A DNA stretch of 24,399 bases. Source: Bacteroidota bacterium. Its GTDB lineage: Bacteria; Bacteroidota; Bacteroidia; Bacteroidales; PUMT01. The DNA is taken from assembly GCA_003567115.1 (NCBI GenBank), contig PXAP01000282.1, positions 1 to 24,399 of the forward strand, given 5' to 3'. Below the pieces are notes generated by a model. It searched no databases, was not told the DNA's origin, and saw only the letters and a program-made list of their open reading frames with translations. The position numbers and the translations under genes are program-made. The first letter of the stretch is position 1; each line of letters opens with the position of its first letter. This document shows positions 1 to 8,309 of this stretch, piece after piece.

Positions 1-85
1 TATTGTGGAATATTTACCCATGAGTATTTTTGACAGACAATGGTTGTTACAGATTTATGTGTTAATTGGGAAAAAGTGTCTGATT

Positions 86-739
86 ATGCAATCCATACGT
101 AAACTTATTGCAGTATTAAAGAGCGAATATATTTCTCCGGGGATCAATATGAAGGACATTGCTGACAACCCTCCTGACCAGTTTGAAAAATGGATTGAAG
201 AGGCGATAAAGAAAAAAGTGAGTATGCCCAACGCAATGCATCTTGCCACTGTGGGGAAAAATGGAAGGCCATCCGGGAGAATGATGCTTTTGAGAGGATT
301 TGATGAAAGAGGATTTGTTTTTTTTACCAACTATGACAGCAGAAAAGGAAATGAACTGAGAAACAATAACTTTGCATCGATGACTTTTTTCTGGAATGAG
401 TTATATCGCCAGGTCAGGATTGAGGGATATGTCCACCGGCTTCCTGCAGACGAATCAGATACATATTTTCAGAGTCGCTCACGCGAAAGTCAGATCAGTT
501 CATGTGCATCGGAACAAAGCAGGATACTGGGGAACAGGGAGAGTCTGGAAAATAAAGTTAGTGAATTAAAACACAAGTTTAACAACCAACCCATTCCACG
601 TCCTCCATATTGGGGAGGATTTTATTTGTCGCCAATACAAGTTGAGTTCTGGCAGGGAAGAGCCCATCGTCTTCATGACCGCATTCTCTACCGTTTGGAG
701 AAAGATAACTTCTGGAATATTCAGCGGTTATATCCTTAA
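86..739 (+). CDS. pdxH: Pyridoxamine/pyridoxine 5'-phosphate oxidase
   Basis: FMN-dependent cytosolic oxidase that makes pyridoxal 5'-phosphate from PNP or PMP, in vitamin B6 salvage and synthesis. The protein reads end to end like PdxH: PNAMHLATV, the FMN-contact strand GRMMLLRGFDERGFVFFTNY with SRKG, FFWNELYRQVRIEG, an SRSRESQIS segment, PRPPYWGGF, EFWQGRAHRLHDR and the terminal RLYP. I chose the ATG at 86, giving 217 aa, because it aligns with the usual N-terminus and the E. coli length of 218. The frame stays open upstream to the window edge (GTG at 5, ATG at 20), but those residues do not resemble the family. The pterin dehydratase gene follows 32 bp downstream on the same strand and may be co-transcribed. 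Function is assigned from family motifs. Confidence 0.95.
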   Translation: MQSIRKLIAVLKSEYISPGINMKDIADNPPDQFEKWIEEAIKKKVSMPNAMHLATVGKNGRPSGRMMLLRGFDERGFVFFTNYDSRKGNELRNNNFASMTFFWNELYRQVRIEGYVHRLPADESDTYFQSRSRESQISSCASEQSRILGNRESLENKVSELKHKFNNQPIPRPPYWGGFYLSPIQVEFWQGRAHRLHDRILYRLEKDNFWNIQRLYP

Positions 740-771
740 AGTTCATTAATAACGAAACTAAAATAACAGTC

Positions 772-1005
772 ATGGAAAATTGGATTTCAGAAAAAGACCG
801 GTTAACAAAAGAATTTAGCTTCGAAAATTTCAGCGAAGCTGTCAATTTTGTTAATAAAGTAGCTGTTTTGGCAGAAAAGCATAACCATCATCCGGATATT
901 CTGCTACATAGCTATAAAAATGTCCGTCTTACATTATCAACTCATAGTGAAGGGAAAGTAACAGATAAAGATTATAAGCTGGCAGATCAGATAGATGATA
1001 TTTGA
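772..1005 (+). CDS. 4a-hydroxytetrahydrobiopterin dehydratase (pterin-4a-carbinolamine dehydratase)
   Basis: Small cytosolic enzyme of 77 aa that dehydrates 4a-hydroxytetrahydropterin, recycling the pterin cofactor; some bacterial homologues have molybdopterin-related or other roles. The diagnostic motif is present: E35-K-H37-N-H39-H40-P41, then the aromatic Y48, the STH (H58) and a downstream D66/D67. It is shorter than the roughly 95-100 aa of proteobacterial PhhB because the first helix is brief, a length that seems normal in Bacteroidota. No aromatic amino-acid hydroxylase is visible in the window, so the physiological substrate is open. It lies 32 bp after pdxH and ends 13 bp before the convergent rpiB stop. 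Confidence 0.88.
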   Translation: MENWISEKDRLTKEFSFENFSEAVNFVNKVAVLAEKHNHHPDILLHSYKNVRLTLSTHSEGKVTDKDYKLADQIDDI

Positions 1006-1018
1006 TTGTAACCTTTCC

Positions 1019-1486
1019 TTATCCAGTCTTTTTTTCCAGCTTCGATATTTTTTCAAGGCGACGTTTGTGTCGTTTAGCACCTTTAAAACTTGCATTCAGG
1101 AATATCGTTACCAGTTCCCATGCCAGGGAATATCCTGTAACCTGTCCGCCCAGACATATTACATTAATGTCGTCATCTTCCACCCCCTGATGAGCGGAGA
1201 ATGGATCTGTTATTAATGCTGCACGTACACCGGGAACCTTGTTAGCGGCAACACTGGCTCCAATGCCGCTACCACAAATAGCCAATCCCCGGGTCACTTC
1301 ACCTTTAGCTACAGCCATAGCCATGGGTATGACAAAATCCGGATAGTCATCTTCTGTATTTAACTGATGGGCGCCAAAATCGATTAATTCATAACCGTCA
1401 GCTTTAAGGGCCGCCGCAAATTGCATTTTAAGTTCAAATCCTGCATGGTCAGATGCAATTCCTATAAGTTTAACCCTTTTACCCAT
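1019..1486 (-). CDS. rpiB: Ribose-5-phosphate isomerase B (RpiB/LacA family)
   Basis: Cytosolic isomerase interconverting ribose 5-phosphate and ribulose 5-phosphate in the pentose phosphate pathway; relatives act on allose 6-phosphate or galactose 6-phosphate. Family motifs are clear in the 155 aa: ASDHAGFELK near residue 11, YPD at 48-50, RGLAICGSGIGASVAANK around 66-83 with the catalytic-type Cys71, and a D-x-N-x-I-C-L-G segment near 106-113. The tail after residue 140 is unusually basic (KGAKRHKRRLEKISK), but Bacteroidota RpiB often carry such short extensions. It converges with the pterin dehydratase (13-bp gap), and its start is separated from the upstream reductase by about 87 bp of AT-rich sequence, so it probably has its own promoter. 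Confidence 0.93.
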   Translation of the reverse strand: MGKRVKLIGIASDHAGFELKMQFAAALKADGYELIDFGAHQLNTEDDYPDFVIPMAMAVAKGEVTRGLAICGSGIGASVAANKVPGVRAALITDPFSAHQGVEDDDINVICLGGQVTGYSLAWELVTIFLNASFKGAKRHKRRLEKISKLEKKTG

Positions 1487-1573
1487 AAGACTTTACTTTT
1501 ATTGTATTTTTTATAAACTGCTCTTTTGATTATTAATTTTATATCAACATGTAATTTAATTTCACAGATTTTC

Positions 1574-2254
1574 TTAAAACCTTTCCTTTACAATTAATTT
1601 CTCATCAATATTAAGATTAGATAGAATTTTTTCTAATGCATCCATCATTGCCGGCGGACCACATAAATAAATATTTCCTGTCAGGTCAGATAAGTATGTT
1701 CTGAGGAAATCTTCAGTGATAAAACCATATGGATATCCCTCCGCTTTCTCCTCTGATAATATATTTATGAAGTTTTCACCCAGTATATTGCTAAATTCAT
1801 TCTTAAGGATGATGTCGGATTTTGTTTTGTTGGCAAAAATGAGCTTGTTATCTCCAATTTCATTTTTTGACTTCAGATACCTGAGAATAGAAATAAAAGG
1901 AGTGATGCCTGCACCTCCGGCTATAAATAACCCCTCGTTTTTATAATTAATTGTACCAAAAACATCATGTAAAATAAATTCATCATTCGGTTTGAGCTCA
2001 AGAAGCTTGGCGGTAACACCATTATGTGAGGTATATGTTTTAATAATGAATTGAAGATCATTATCCTGTGGCAGGCTTGTAAAAGTAAATGGTCTTTTTT
2101 TGTTTTCCCAACCTTTTTTATCTATGGAGACATGGGCAGCCTGACCGGGAATGAAGCTAAATTGATAAGGTTTTTCGGTGTCAATCTGCAAAACATCATG
2201 AGTGATATGTTTTATTGATTTTATTTTTACATTATGATTTTTCATAGGCTTCAA
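1574..2254 (-). CDS. FNR-like flavoprotein (FAD/NAD(P)H oxidoreductase domain protein)
   Basis: A stand-alone ferredoxin-NADP+ reductase-type module of 226 aa. It has an N-terminal FAD-binding barrel with RPFTFTSLP (residues 54-62; the RxxS/T FAD motif) and a C-terminal nucleotide-binding half with GLFIAGGAGITPF (about 108-120) and a CGPPAMMDAL segment near 199-208. There is no 2Fe-2S ferredoxin domain at the C-terminus, unlike phenol or methane oxygenase reductases, so it must pass electrons to a separate partner not seen here. It probably acts in the cytosol. It is the last of three minus-strand genes, 44 bp after the quinone-oxidoreductase-like gene, and may share their transcript. The exact electron acceptor cannot be told from sequence. 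Confidence 0.85.
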   Translation of the reverse strand: MKPMKNHNVKIKSIKHITHDVLQIDTEKPYQFSFIPGQAAHVSIDKKGWENKKRPFTFTSLPQDNDLQFIIKTYTSHNGVTAKLLELKPNDEFILHDVFGTINYKNEGLFIAGGAGITPFISILRYLKSKNEIGDNKLIFANKTKSDIILKNEFSNILGENFINILSEEKAEGYPYGFITEDFLRTYLSDLTGNIYLCGPPAMMDALEKILSNLNIDEKLIVKERF

Positions 2255-2298
2255 TTATAATAGATAAAGGGTTTTGTATTAGCCCCCGGGGTAGTTCA

Positions 2299-3240
2299 TT
2301 ACAGAGTGACTATTATTTTCCCTTTTGTTTTTCTTGTTTCAATTTGCAGATGAGCTGAACGCATTTCATCAAATGAAAATGTTCCTGAAAGGTAAGATTT
2401 TATTGTACCTGTTTGTAGTAAATCAGATATTTCCTTCATATTTTCGCCATTTGACCTGACAGTGAACGGGTATCCTTTCAGACCTTCAGATTCTGCCTTT
2501 TCAGTAATATTTGCATATGTCTCCGATGGAATGCTGATTATTGTCCCTCCGGGTTTTAATACTTTTAATGAACGTTCAATATAATCTCCCCCAACTGTGT
2601 CTAAAACAAAATCCATATTATTTACAACATCTTCAAATTGTTGTTTTTCATAATCAATATGTTCGGAAGCTCCCATATTCAATATAAAATCTTTGTTTTT
2701 AGCGGATGATGTGCCAACAACATAAGCGCCAAAATACTTTGATATCTGAACTGCATAATGACCAACACCACCGGCTGCTGCATGGATCAGTATTTTATCA
2801 CCTGATTTTATCCGTACTTTTTCTTTTAGGATCTGCCATGCTGTCAGTGCAGCTAACGAGGCAGCAGCAGCATCTCCATGAGAAACATTTTCAGGTTTTA
2901 ATGCAAGTTGGGTTGCAGGTGCGGCAACATATTCAGCATAGGCTTTTCCATGTCCCGGGAAATTTACCATTCCAAATACTTCATCTCCTTTTTTGAAAGA
3001 AGTTACTGATCTGCCTTTTTCAATGATAATACCTGAAATATCCCAACCTAAGATTATTGGATCCGACTTTTTTAACATGCCGGCAACGGCTTTCCCCGAA
3101 CGGGTTTTTATATCAACAGGATTAATGCTGATGGCTTTAACTTTCACCAGTACTTCTGTATCTGAAACTTCAGGGACAGGCAATTCGGTATTAATTAAGT
3201 TTTTTACTCCTCCGAAATCTTTTAAAATTATTGCTTTCAT
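2299..3240 (-). CDS. NADP-dependent quinone oxidoreductase-like MDR family protein (zinc-independent)
   Basis: Medium-chain dehydrogenase/reductase of 313 aa, probably cytosolic, transferring hydride from NADPH to a quinone or an alpha,beta-unsaturated carbonyl. The N-terminal GroES-like half has ISINPVDIK (about 37-45) and ILGWDISGII (63-72). The Rossmann half has the HAAAGGVGHYAVQ loop (153-165) with the AxxGxxG fingerprint. The Cys/His ligands of zinc alcohol dehydrogenases are absent, as in the QOR branch. Its start lies 7 bp after the stop of the AGE-family gene, which strongly suggests co-transcription. The substrate is unknown. Length is typical of the family and I see no defect. Confidence 0.9.
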   Translation of the reverse strand: MKAIILKDFGGVKNLINTELPVPEVSDTEVLVKVKAISINPVDIKTRSGKAVAGMLKKSDPIILGWDISGIIIEKGRSVTSFKKGDEVFGMVNFPGHGKAYAEYVAAPATQLALKPENVSHGDAAAASLAALTAWQILKEKVRIKSGDKILIHAAAGGVGHYAVQISKYFGAYVVGTSSAKNKDFILNMGASEHIDYEKQQFEDVVNNMDFVLDTVGGDYIERSLKVLKPGGTIISIPSETYANITEKAESEGLKGYPFTVRSNGENMKEISDLLQTGTIKSYLSGTFSFDEMRSAHLQIETRKTKGKIIVTL

Positions 3241-3247
3241 AATTCAT

Positions 3248-4510
3248 TCAGCAGGTAAGAGATTCATTCTTTCTTATCATTCGCTCAATTGCGAGCAGAT
3301 TCATCATAAGGTACCGTATCTGGTGAAAATTATCTTTTCTGTAAATGCTTATGCCCGGACGTTTTTTATCCTTTCCCAAACGGTCGGTTGCCTGCCTCCA
3401 TACTCCATGTGTGGTTTTGGCCATGGTTCTCAGACAGTAATTCCTGCCACGCTCATACCATTCTTTTGCCCATATTTCACCGGTATTTTCAAGAATCATC
3501 ATAGTTGCAAGAAGCATCTCGCAGTGTGCCCACATTACTTTTAAATCATAAACAGGCCCCGCACACTTTTCATCTCTGCTGAAAACGTAATAATTTTCAG
3601 TACATAAACCATCAAATACATAATCCCAGCTCATCTCTATGAGATGACGAATACGATTTTTACATGTTTTAAAAAGTTGTTTGTCGTTCTTTCGCATTGC
3701 TTCATCTAAAACCATCCATAAAGCTTCCAAAGAATGACCTGTGAACATAATCGATTCATAATCCGGAATTTTAGTGTAATCATGATATAAAACCTCATTC
3801 ACAATCCCATATTTTGCATTCCAGAAATCGTTCATGAGATGATAAACATGTTTATTCTGTAATTTCTCCAGCTGTATATCCTGATGAAATGAGAGGAGAC
3901 TGGTCAAAGTCCATATCATCACGAAAGAATGTCCTTGTGTCCTAAGTCCTTTCTTATCTACCCCTTTAAGTTTTACGCCTTCATAATCAGCATTATCGTA
4001 AATGTTCGCCGCGGCCCATATTGATGTTTCTGCAATATGGAGATCATTCTCATTACCCTCCGCTTTATAAAGCTCAATTAAGCCTGCTGCAGAAAAAAGC
4101 GCACCATAGATATCCTTGCTTGATCCTTGTGCTGTTGTGCTTGTGATGGGTTTACCCAAACGATTTACAGAATCTCTCCATTTCCCGTCTCCCAGATACA
4201 TATTGTTTAATAAAAAATCGCGGGATTTTTTTGCAATTTCAAGATACCGTTCATTACTTCCAAAATTGTTATAAAGATAAGAATACACCCATATTCCCCT
4301 TCCCTGGTACCAGATATACTTTTCATCATTACAGACTGAACCATCCTCATTTAATTCACACATAAATCCGCCAGATTGATTGTCATATCCTCCTTTATCC
4401 CAAAATGGAAGGTATTGGTTAAAAATACGGTCCGTGTAGTCATCTCTCAATTCCTCCAGGGTCATTCCGGCAATTAATCCGGATATTTTCTGTTGTTTGC
4501 GATCAGACAT
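3248..4510 (-). CDS. AGE-family sugar 2-epimerase/isomerase (N-acylglucosamine 2-epimerase-like)
   Basis: An (alpha/alpha)6-barrel protein of 420 aa in the N-acylglucosamine 2-epimerase superfamily. Members interconvert GlcNAc/ManNAc, cellobiose/glucosyl-mannose or mannose/fructose. Family hallmarks: KYIWYQGRGIWVYSYLYN (64-81) with the conserved Arg71 and Trp74, RTQGHSFVMIW in the middle, TGHSLEALWMVLDE, and a late GPVYDLKVMWAHCEM segment containing the catalytic-type His. There is no signal peptide, so it acts inside the cell. It leads a minus-strand trio with the MDR and FNR-like genes. Exact sugar specificity cannot be read from motifs. Given the nearby glycan genes it may process an imported or released sugar (inference). 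Confidence 0.88.
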   Translation of the reverse strand: MSDRKQQKISGLIAGMTLEELRDDYTDRIFNQYLPFWDKGGYDNQSGGFMCELNEDGSVCNDEKYIWYQGRGIWVYSYLYNNFGSNERYLEIAKKSRDFLLNNMYLGDGKWRDSVNRLGKPITSTTAQGSSKDIYGALFSAAGLIELYKAEGNENDLHIAETSIWAAANIYDNADYEGVKLKGVDKKGLRTQGHSFVMIWTLTSLLSFHQDIQLEKLQNKHVYHLMNDFWNAKYGIVNEVLYHDYTKIPDYESIMFTGHSLEALWMVLDEAMRKNDKQLFKTCKNRIRHLIEMSWDYVFDGLCTENYYVFSRDEKCAGPVYDLKVMWAHCEMLLATMMILENTGEIWAKEWYERGRNYCLRTMAKTTHGVWRQATDRLGKDKKRPGISIYRKDNFHQIRYLMMNLLAIERMIRKNESLTC

Positions 4511-4609
4511 ACTGTAGTTATATTTCTTGACAGCTTTTTAACCCCGGCTTATAAGTAACTTTTTTACAAGTGTTTTATCTTTTCAGATCCGTGAAAGGTA
4601 ATAGTTACT

Positions 4610-5506
4610 TTACCATTCAATACTTTTCTGGATCCAGCCATCATCATCCTCCCAGCCTGAAGGATGAAGGTCTATTATGACAAGGGTAGGATAAGCCATA
4701 GCATCGAGCTCTTTAATAAATTGAAGCCATTCATCCCAGTGATCTTCAACTTCCATGGGTTGGCCCTGCATCACTGCAATTGATTCTTCCATCATGGGTT
4801 GCGTTGCCTTCATCTGCATTTCTGCCATTTCTTCAGCCAGTTTGCGTGCCTCTTCCATCTTTCCTTCAGCCATAAGTTTTTGCACCCTTTCCATCATTTC
4901 CTCGGCAGTCATCATGTCACCTTCAGCATAATCAAGCCTTGTCAGGTATTCATGATAAAGGACTCTATCCCGGGTAAGATTGTCGCCATGCGCATCGGTT
5001 TTATCTGAAAGGCCGAACCAGGCAAAGTCAAGATATCCATACTGACTGCAAAGATCGCGGTAATCCTCGTCCGAATAGTGATCAAGTACATCGGCCATTT
5101 TCCGGAAGTGGTTGAAGAAATCAGCCGAGCATATACGATCCCGTGAGACCGTCTTTATGCATCTAACGGCTACTCCCGGTTTTCTGGGAACAGCATAGAC
5201 ATGTAAAAAACCAAGTTCCAGAAACTTTACATCCACAAGATGGGAACGGTAAATTCCATTTTCAACTTCTTCCATGTGTCCGCTTTCCTGATTGTAAAAA
5301 GCAACCACCTGATCAACAGGAAGGGGTGAATAAAATGCCCGGGAATAACCCGGATCACCAGGTGTAGTCCGGGAGGGTAATTTAAAAACATCACCCTCTA
5401 CTGCCTGGGGTGGCTGAGGGGCAACCAGCTTGTAATCCTGAGCAGATAAACACAGAGTTGAAATAAAACCGAGGGTCAGCAGCCCGAATTTAGTTAATGT
5501 TTTCAT
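4610..5506 (-). CDS. Exported protein of unknown function with charged helical segment
   Basis: I do not recognise this 298-aa protein. Residues 1-22 form a Sec signal peptide ending in SAQ, a cleavage site common in Bacteroidota, so the product is likely periplasmic or secreted. Residues 23-195 look globular, with many aromatics and few low-complexity stretches. Residues 199-248 are a Met/Glu/Lys-rich helix of coiled-coil character (MMTAEEMMERVQKLMAEGK and onward). The end is Trp-rich (W257, W260, W285, W291, W298). It has no visible catalytic motif. It sits alone, 99 bp after the AGE-gene start region and divergent from the heparinase-like lyase across about 520 bp. A similar overall plan (signal peptide, globular part, charged helix) occurs in the 504-aa protein at 19135-20649, but I could not align the two. 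Confidence 0.75.
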   Translation of the reverse strand: MKTLTKFGLLTLGFISTLCLSAQDYKLVAPQPPQAVEGDVFKLPSRTTPGDPGYSRAFYSPLPVDQVVAFYNQESGHMEEVENGIYRSHLVDVKFLELGFLHVYAVPRKPGVAVRCIKTVSRDRICSADFFNHFRKMADVLDHYSDEDYRDLCSQYGYLDFAWFGLSDKTDAHGDNLTRDRVLYHEYLTRLDYAEGDMMTAEEMMERVQKLMAEGKMEEARKLAEEMAEMQMKATQPMMEESIAVMQGQPMEVEDHWDEWLQFIKELDAMAYPTLVIIDLHPSGWEDDDGWIQKSIEW

Positions 5507-6029
5507 TTTTCCTGTTTAATTTGTTTAAAAGCATACAAAGAATTTGAAACATAAGCAAGATAATAAATTTTTCTTCACAACCGACCTGAAATGCATCAGA
5601 AAATACCACGGCAAACCTTTAAAAAATGCCAACCTCGTCTACACCCATTATACCCGGCACATCTACCCTTAATTCTTCGCATAGTGTCAATTCAGATTAT
5701 AGCCGTTGTCAATAAAAGGCTTATCAGGAACTATCGGGGATGGGTTGATTTGTTTTTTTTTGAATTAAAATTTGATTATTTTGGAAATTAAAATATTGAG
5801 CCCACTTTCTTATGTAACTTTTTCTTTATGTTATCTTTTTGGAGCAGGCTCAAATATTTATGCTTTGAATAACAGAAAACTGATTCTTAAAGCCCGGTAT
5901 GCCAGAGCTACATTGATTCCCCGAAAAGGATATATTTGTTCGGTCGATGTGCTTATTTAGCCTGACTACCTGTCCACTTTAAGGGAGCAATATCATTGAG
6001 TATAAATTTGATAACCATAGTTTGTTCGG
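5507..6029. other. Gene-free divergent intergenic region (about 520 bp)
   Basis: This AT-rich stretch separates the minus-strand exported protein from the plus-strand lyase. I see short open frames on the + strand only, without family resemblance or coding texture. It has a run of T's near 5752-5761. The only candidate signal is a promoter just upstream of the lyase gene. I see no tRNA-like fold or long repeat. Confidence 0.55.
5978..6010 (+). promoter_or_regulatory. Possible Bacteroidota-type promoter for the lyase operon
   Basis: A TAAATTTG element (6003-6010) matches the -7 consensus TAnnTTTG used by the primary sigma factor of Bacteroidota. A weak TTTA (5978-5981) lies 21 nt upstream as a -33 element. 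The predicted transcript would begin only about 13 nt before the ATG at 6030, so the leader would be very short. Consensus match only; no expression evidence. Confidence 0.35.
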
Positions 6030-7901
6030 ATGAAGCCAATCGAGAATCTTGTTAAGCTATTTACCCTGGTTGTGCTTATAACCTGCCTTTCATGCAACAG
6101 GGCTGATATTTCCGAAGATATTTTATCCCGGCACCCCCGTATCCTTCTGTTTGGGGGTGAGGAGGAGATAATTAAGAAATCGGTCGAAGCCAATCCGGTC
6201 TGGAAAGAGATGCATAAAGCAATACTGGGCGAGAGTGATGCGATAATAAGCCTTTCCCCGGTGGAAAGGGAGCTGACGGGACGTCGGCTGCTGGGAAAGT
6301 CACGGGAAGCCCTGCGGCGTATATTTTACCTCTCATATTCTTACCGTATGACCGGCCATAAAAAATATTCTGAACGGGCGGAAAAGGAGATGCTTGCGGC
6401 GGCAGGGTTCAGCGACTGGAATCCCTCTCATTTCCTTGATGTGGGTGAAATGACAATGGCTCTTGCCATTGGTTATGACTGGCTCTATCACGAACTCTCT
6501 CCCGGATCAAGGGAGATTATCAGGGAGGCGATTCTCAAAAAGGGCATTGAGCCCTCATTCGATCCGGATTATAACTGGTTTCTCAGTGCAGAGCATAACT
6601 GGAACCAGGTGTGTAACGCCGGCATAACCTACGGGGCGCTTGCCATTTATGAAGACTATCCTGACCTGGCCAGGGAGGTTATTGACAGGGCCTGCAATAC
6701 CATAACCCTTGCAAAAGCTGACTATGAACCCGATGGTGCCTATCCTGAAGGATACGGATACTGGAGGTATGGTACTTCATTCAATATTATGTTCCTGAGT
6801 GCAGTCGACAAGATATGGCCGGGCAGGTTTAATTATGGCGATTATCCGGCATTTATTGAGACCGGCAGTTTTATTAAGAATATGCTTGCTCCTTCCGGCA
6901 TATGCTATAACTGGGGAGATAACAGGGCAGGGGGCAGCCTTAGCCCCGCAATGTTCTGGTTTGCGGAAAAGAACAACCAGCCATCACTTCTATGGAAGGA
7001 GAAATTCTTTCTTGAAAGGGATGATTTCTCCAGCTTCACCAATGACAGGCTGTTGCCGGGAATAATGATCTGGGGCAGGGATATACCCTTTGATCAGATA
7101 GTTGAGCCGGATTATGAATTCTATGTAGCCCGGGGAAAGATGCCTTTGGCGCTGATGCGTACATCGTGGACTGACCCGGATGCAATCTACCTTGGGTTCA
7201 AGGGAGGCTCCCCGTCAGTAAACCACGGACATATGGATGTGGGGTCCTTTGTCTTTGATGCAGACGGAGTTCGCTGGGCAATTGACCTCGGGCCGCAGGG
7301 TTATCATTCACTTGAATCGCTGGGGATGAACATCTGGGGGCGTGCACAGGATGCAGAGAGGTGGACCGTGTATCGCCTTAACAATTACTCCCACAGCACA
7401 CTTACCGTAAACGGAGAGTTGCAGAGGGTCGACGGATATGCAGGAATTGACCGGTATTCGGATGATCCCGGTTTCAGTTATGCTATATCCTATATCTCAT
7501 CACTATACAGTACCACCCTTGAATCGGTAACCCGTGGGGCTGGTATTGTTGACCGGGAGTATCTGGTTATCAGAGATGAATTCTCTACAGGAGAGGAAGC
7601 TGCTATTGTCCGGTGGCAAATGCTGACCGGGGCTGATGTAAGGATTACCGGCAACAACAGCGCCACTCTTGCCCTTGACGGAAGGACCCTTGATCTCAGG
7701 GTTGACAGCCCCTCAGATATAAAGGTTACAACCTGGAGCTCACAACCCGGTACTGACTGGGATGAACCCAACCCGGGTACTATACTTGTGGGTTTTGAAG
7801 TTGCAGTGCCCGCAAATTCCCGGGAAACACTGGATATAAAATTTATCCCCGGTTCTTCAGACACGGATGCCGGTTTTGACAGGAAACTGGCTGACTGGTG
7901 A
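6030..7901 (+). CDS. Heparinase II/III-family polysaccharide lyase, lipoprotein
   Basis: A predicted surface or periplasmic lipoprotein of 623 aa; residues 1-22 end in the lipobox-like TCLSC, with Cys22 as the lipidation site. The fold plan is that of heparinase II/III: an N-terminal alpha/alpha toroid (about 30-340) and a C-terminal beta-sandwich beginning around 365. Candidate catalytic residues are His189 in EHNWNQVCNAG, Tyr244 in YPEGYGYWRYG and His399/His401 in NHGHMDVGSFVFD. The 55-residue spacing between the first His and Tyr equals that of His202/Tyr257 in Pedobacter heparinase II as I recall it. The expected reaction is beta-elimination of a uronate-containing polysaccharide, leaving 4,5-unsaturated ends. 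A KdgF-like cupin follows at 7965 and sulfatase remains after that, so a sulfated uronate glycan is a likely target (inference). The exact PL family is undetermined. Confidence 0.85.
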   Translation: MKPIENLVKLFTLVVLITCLSCNRADISEDILSRHPRILLFGGEEEIIKKSVEANPVWKEMHKAILGESDAIISLSPVERELTGRRLLGKSREALRRIFYLSYSYRMTGHKKYSERAEKEMLAAAGFSDWNPSHFLDVGEMTMALAIGYDWLYHELSPGSREIIREAILKKGIEPSFDPDYNWFLSAEHNWNQVCNAGITYGALAIYEDYPDLAREVIDRACNTITLAKADYEPDGAYPEGYGYWRYGTSFNIMFLSAVDKIWPGRFNYGDYPAFIETGSFIKNMLAPSGICYNWGDNRAGGSLSPAMFWFAEKNNQPSLLWKEKFFLERDDFSSFTNDRLLPGIMIWGRDIPFDQIVEPDYEFYVARGKMPLALMRTSWTDPDAIYLGFKGGSPSVNHGHMDVGSFVFDADGVRWAIDLGPQGYHSLESLGMNIWGRAQDAERWTVYRLNNYSHSTLTVNGELQRVDGYAGIDRYSDDPGFSYAISYISSLYSTTLESVTRGAGIVDREYLVIRDEFSTGEEAAIVRWQMLTGADVRITGNNSATLALDGRTLDLRVDSPSDIKVTTWSSQPGTDWDEPNPGTILVGFEVAVPANSRETLDIKFIPGSSDTDAGFDRKLADW

Positions 7902-7964
7902 TTTTTTCCGATAAACGGTAAATTTAGTCTGCGTTTCGTTTTTTGAGATATAAACCTGATTATT

Positions 7965-8303
7965 ATGGCCACATTACTGTTTGACAAGGTACCTTATGAG
8001 AAAGTCCGCGATGGTCTTCAACGCAAAATTATCCACACAAATAACCTCATGAATGTATTGATTGATTTCACTGACGGGCCCTGGGACAGACCCGAAGCGT
8101 ATCATTCACACCCGCATGAACAGACATCCTATGTAGCTTCCGGGGAGATCCTGTTCTTTTGCGAGGGTGAGAAAGAGAAGCAACTGAAAGCAGGGGATAT
8201 GTTTGCTGTGCCGCCGGGGGTTAAACATACAATCCAGCTGCTTACAAAAGAGGTAAGGCTGGTTGATTCCTTTACACCACTCAGAGAAGATTTTATAAAA
8301 TAA
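7965..8303 (+). CDS. Single-domain cupin, KdgF-like
   Basis: A 112-aa protein with one beta-barrel cupin domain and no signal peptide. Metal-ligand candidates are His47, His49 and Gln53 in YHSHPHEQTSYVASGE and His88 in PPGVKHTIQLL, the pattern HxHx(3-4)Q...H expected for cupins. The N-terminal VPYEKVRDGLQRKIIHTNNLM segment resembles KdgF proteins, which linearise the 4,5-unsaturated uronates released by polysaccharide lyases. It lies 63 bp after a heparinase II/III-type lyase, which supports that role: the lyase makes the unsaturated sugar and the cupin opens it. Many cupins share these ligands, so substrate is inference. It ends 6 bp before the ATG of a broken sulfatase gene, indicating one transcript. 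Confidence 0.8.
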   Translation: MATLLFDKVPYEKVRDGLQRKIIHTNNLMNVLIDFTDGPWDRPEAYHSHPHEQTSYVASGEILFFCEGEKEKQLKAGDMFAVPPGVKHTIQLLTKEVRLVDSFTPLREDFIK

Positions 8304-8309
8304 CAGGTT

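Noticed and set aside
1..85. In-frame extension of PdxH to the window edge (GTG at 5, ATG at 20)
   Set aside because: The added residues do not resemble PdxH N-termini, and the ATG at 86 gives the usual length.
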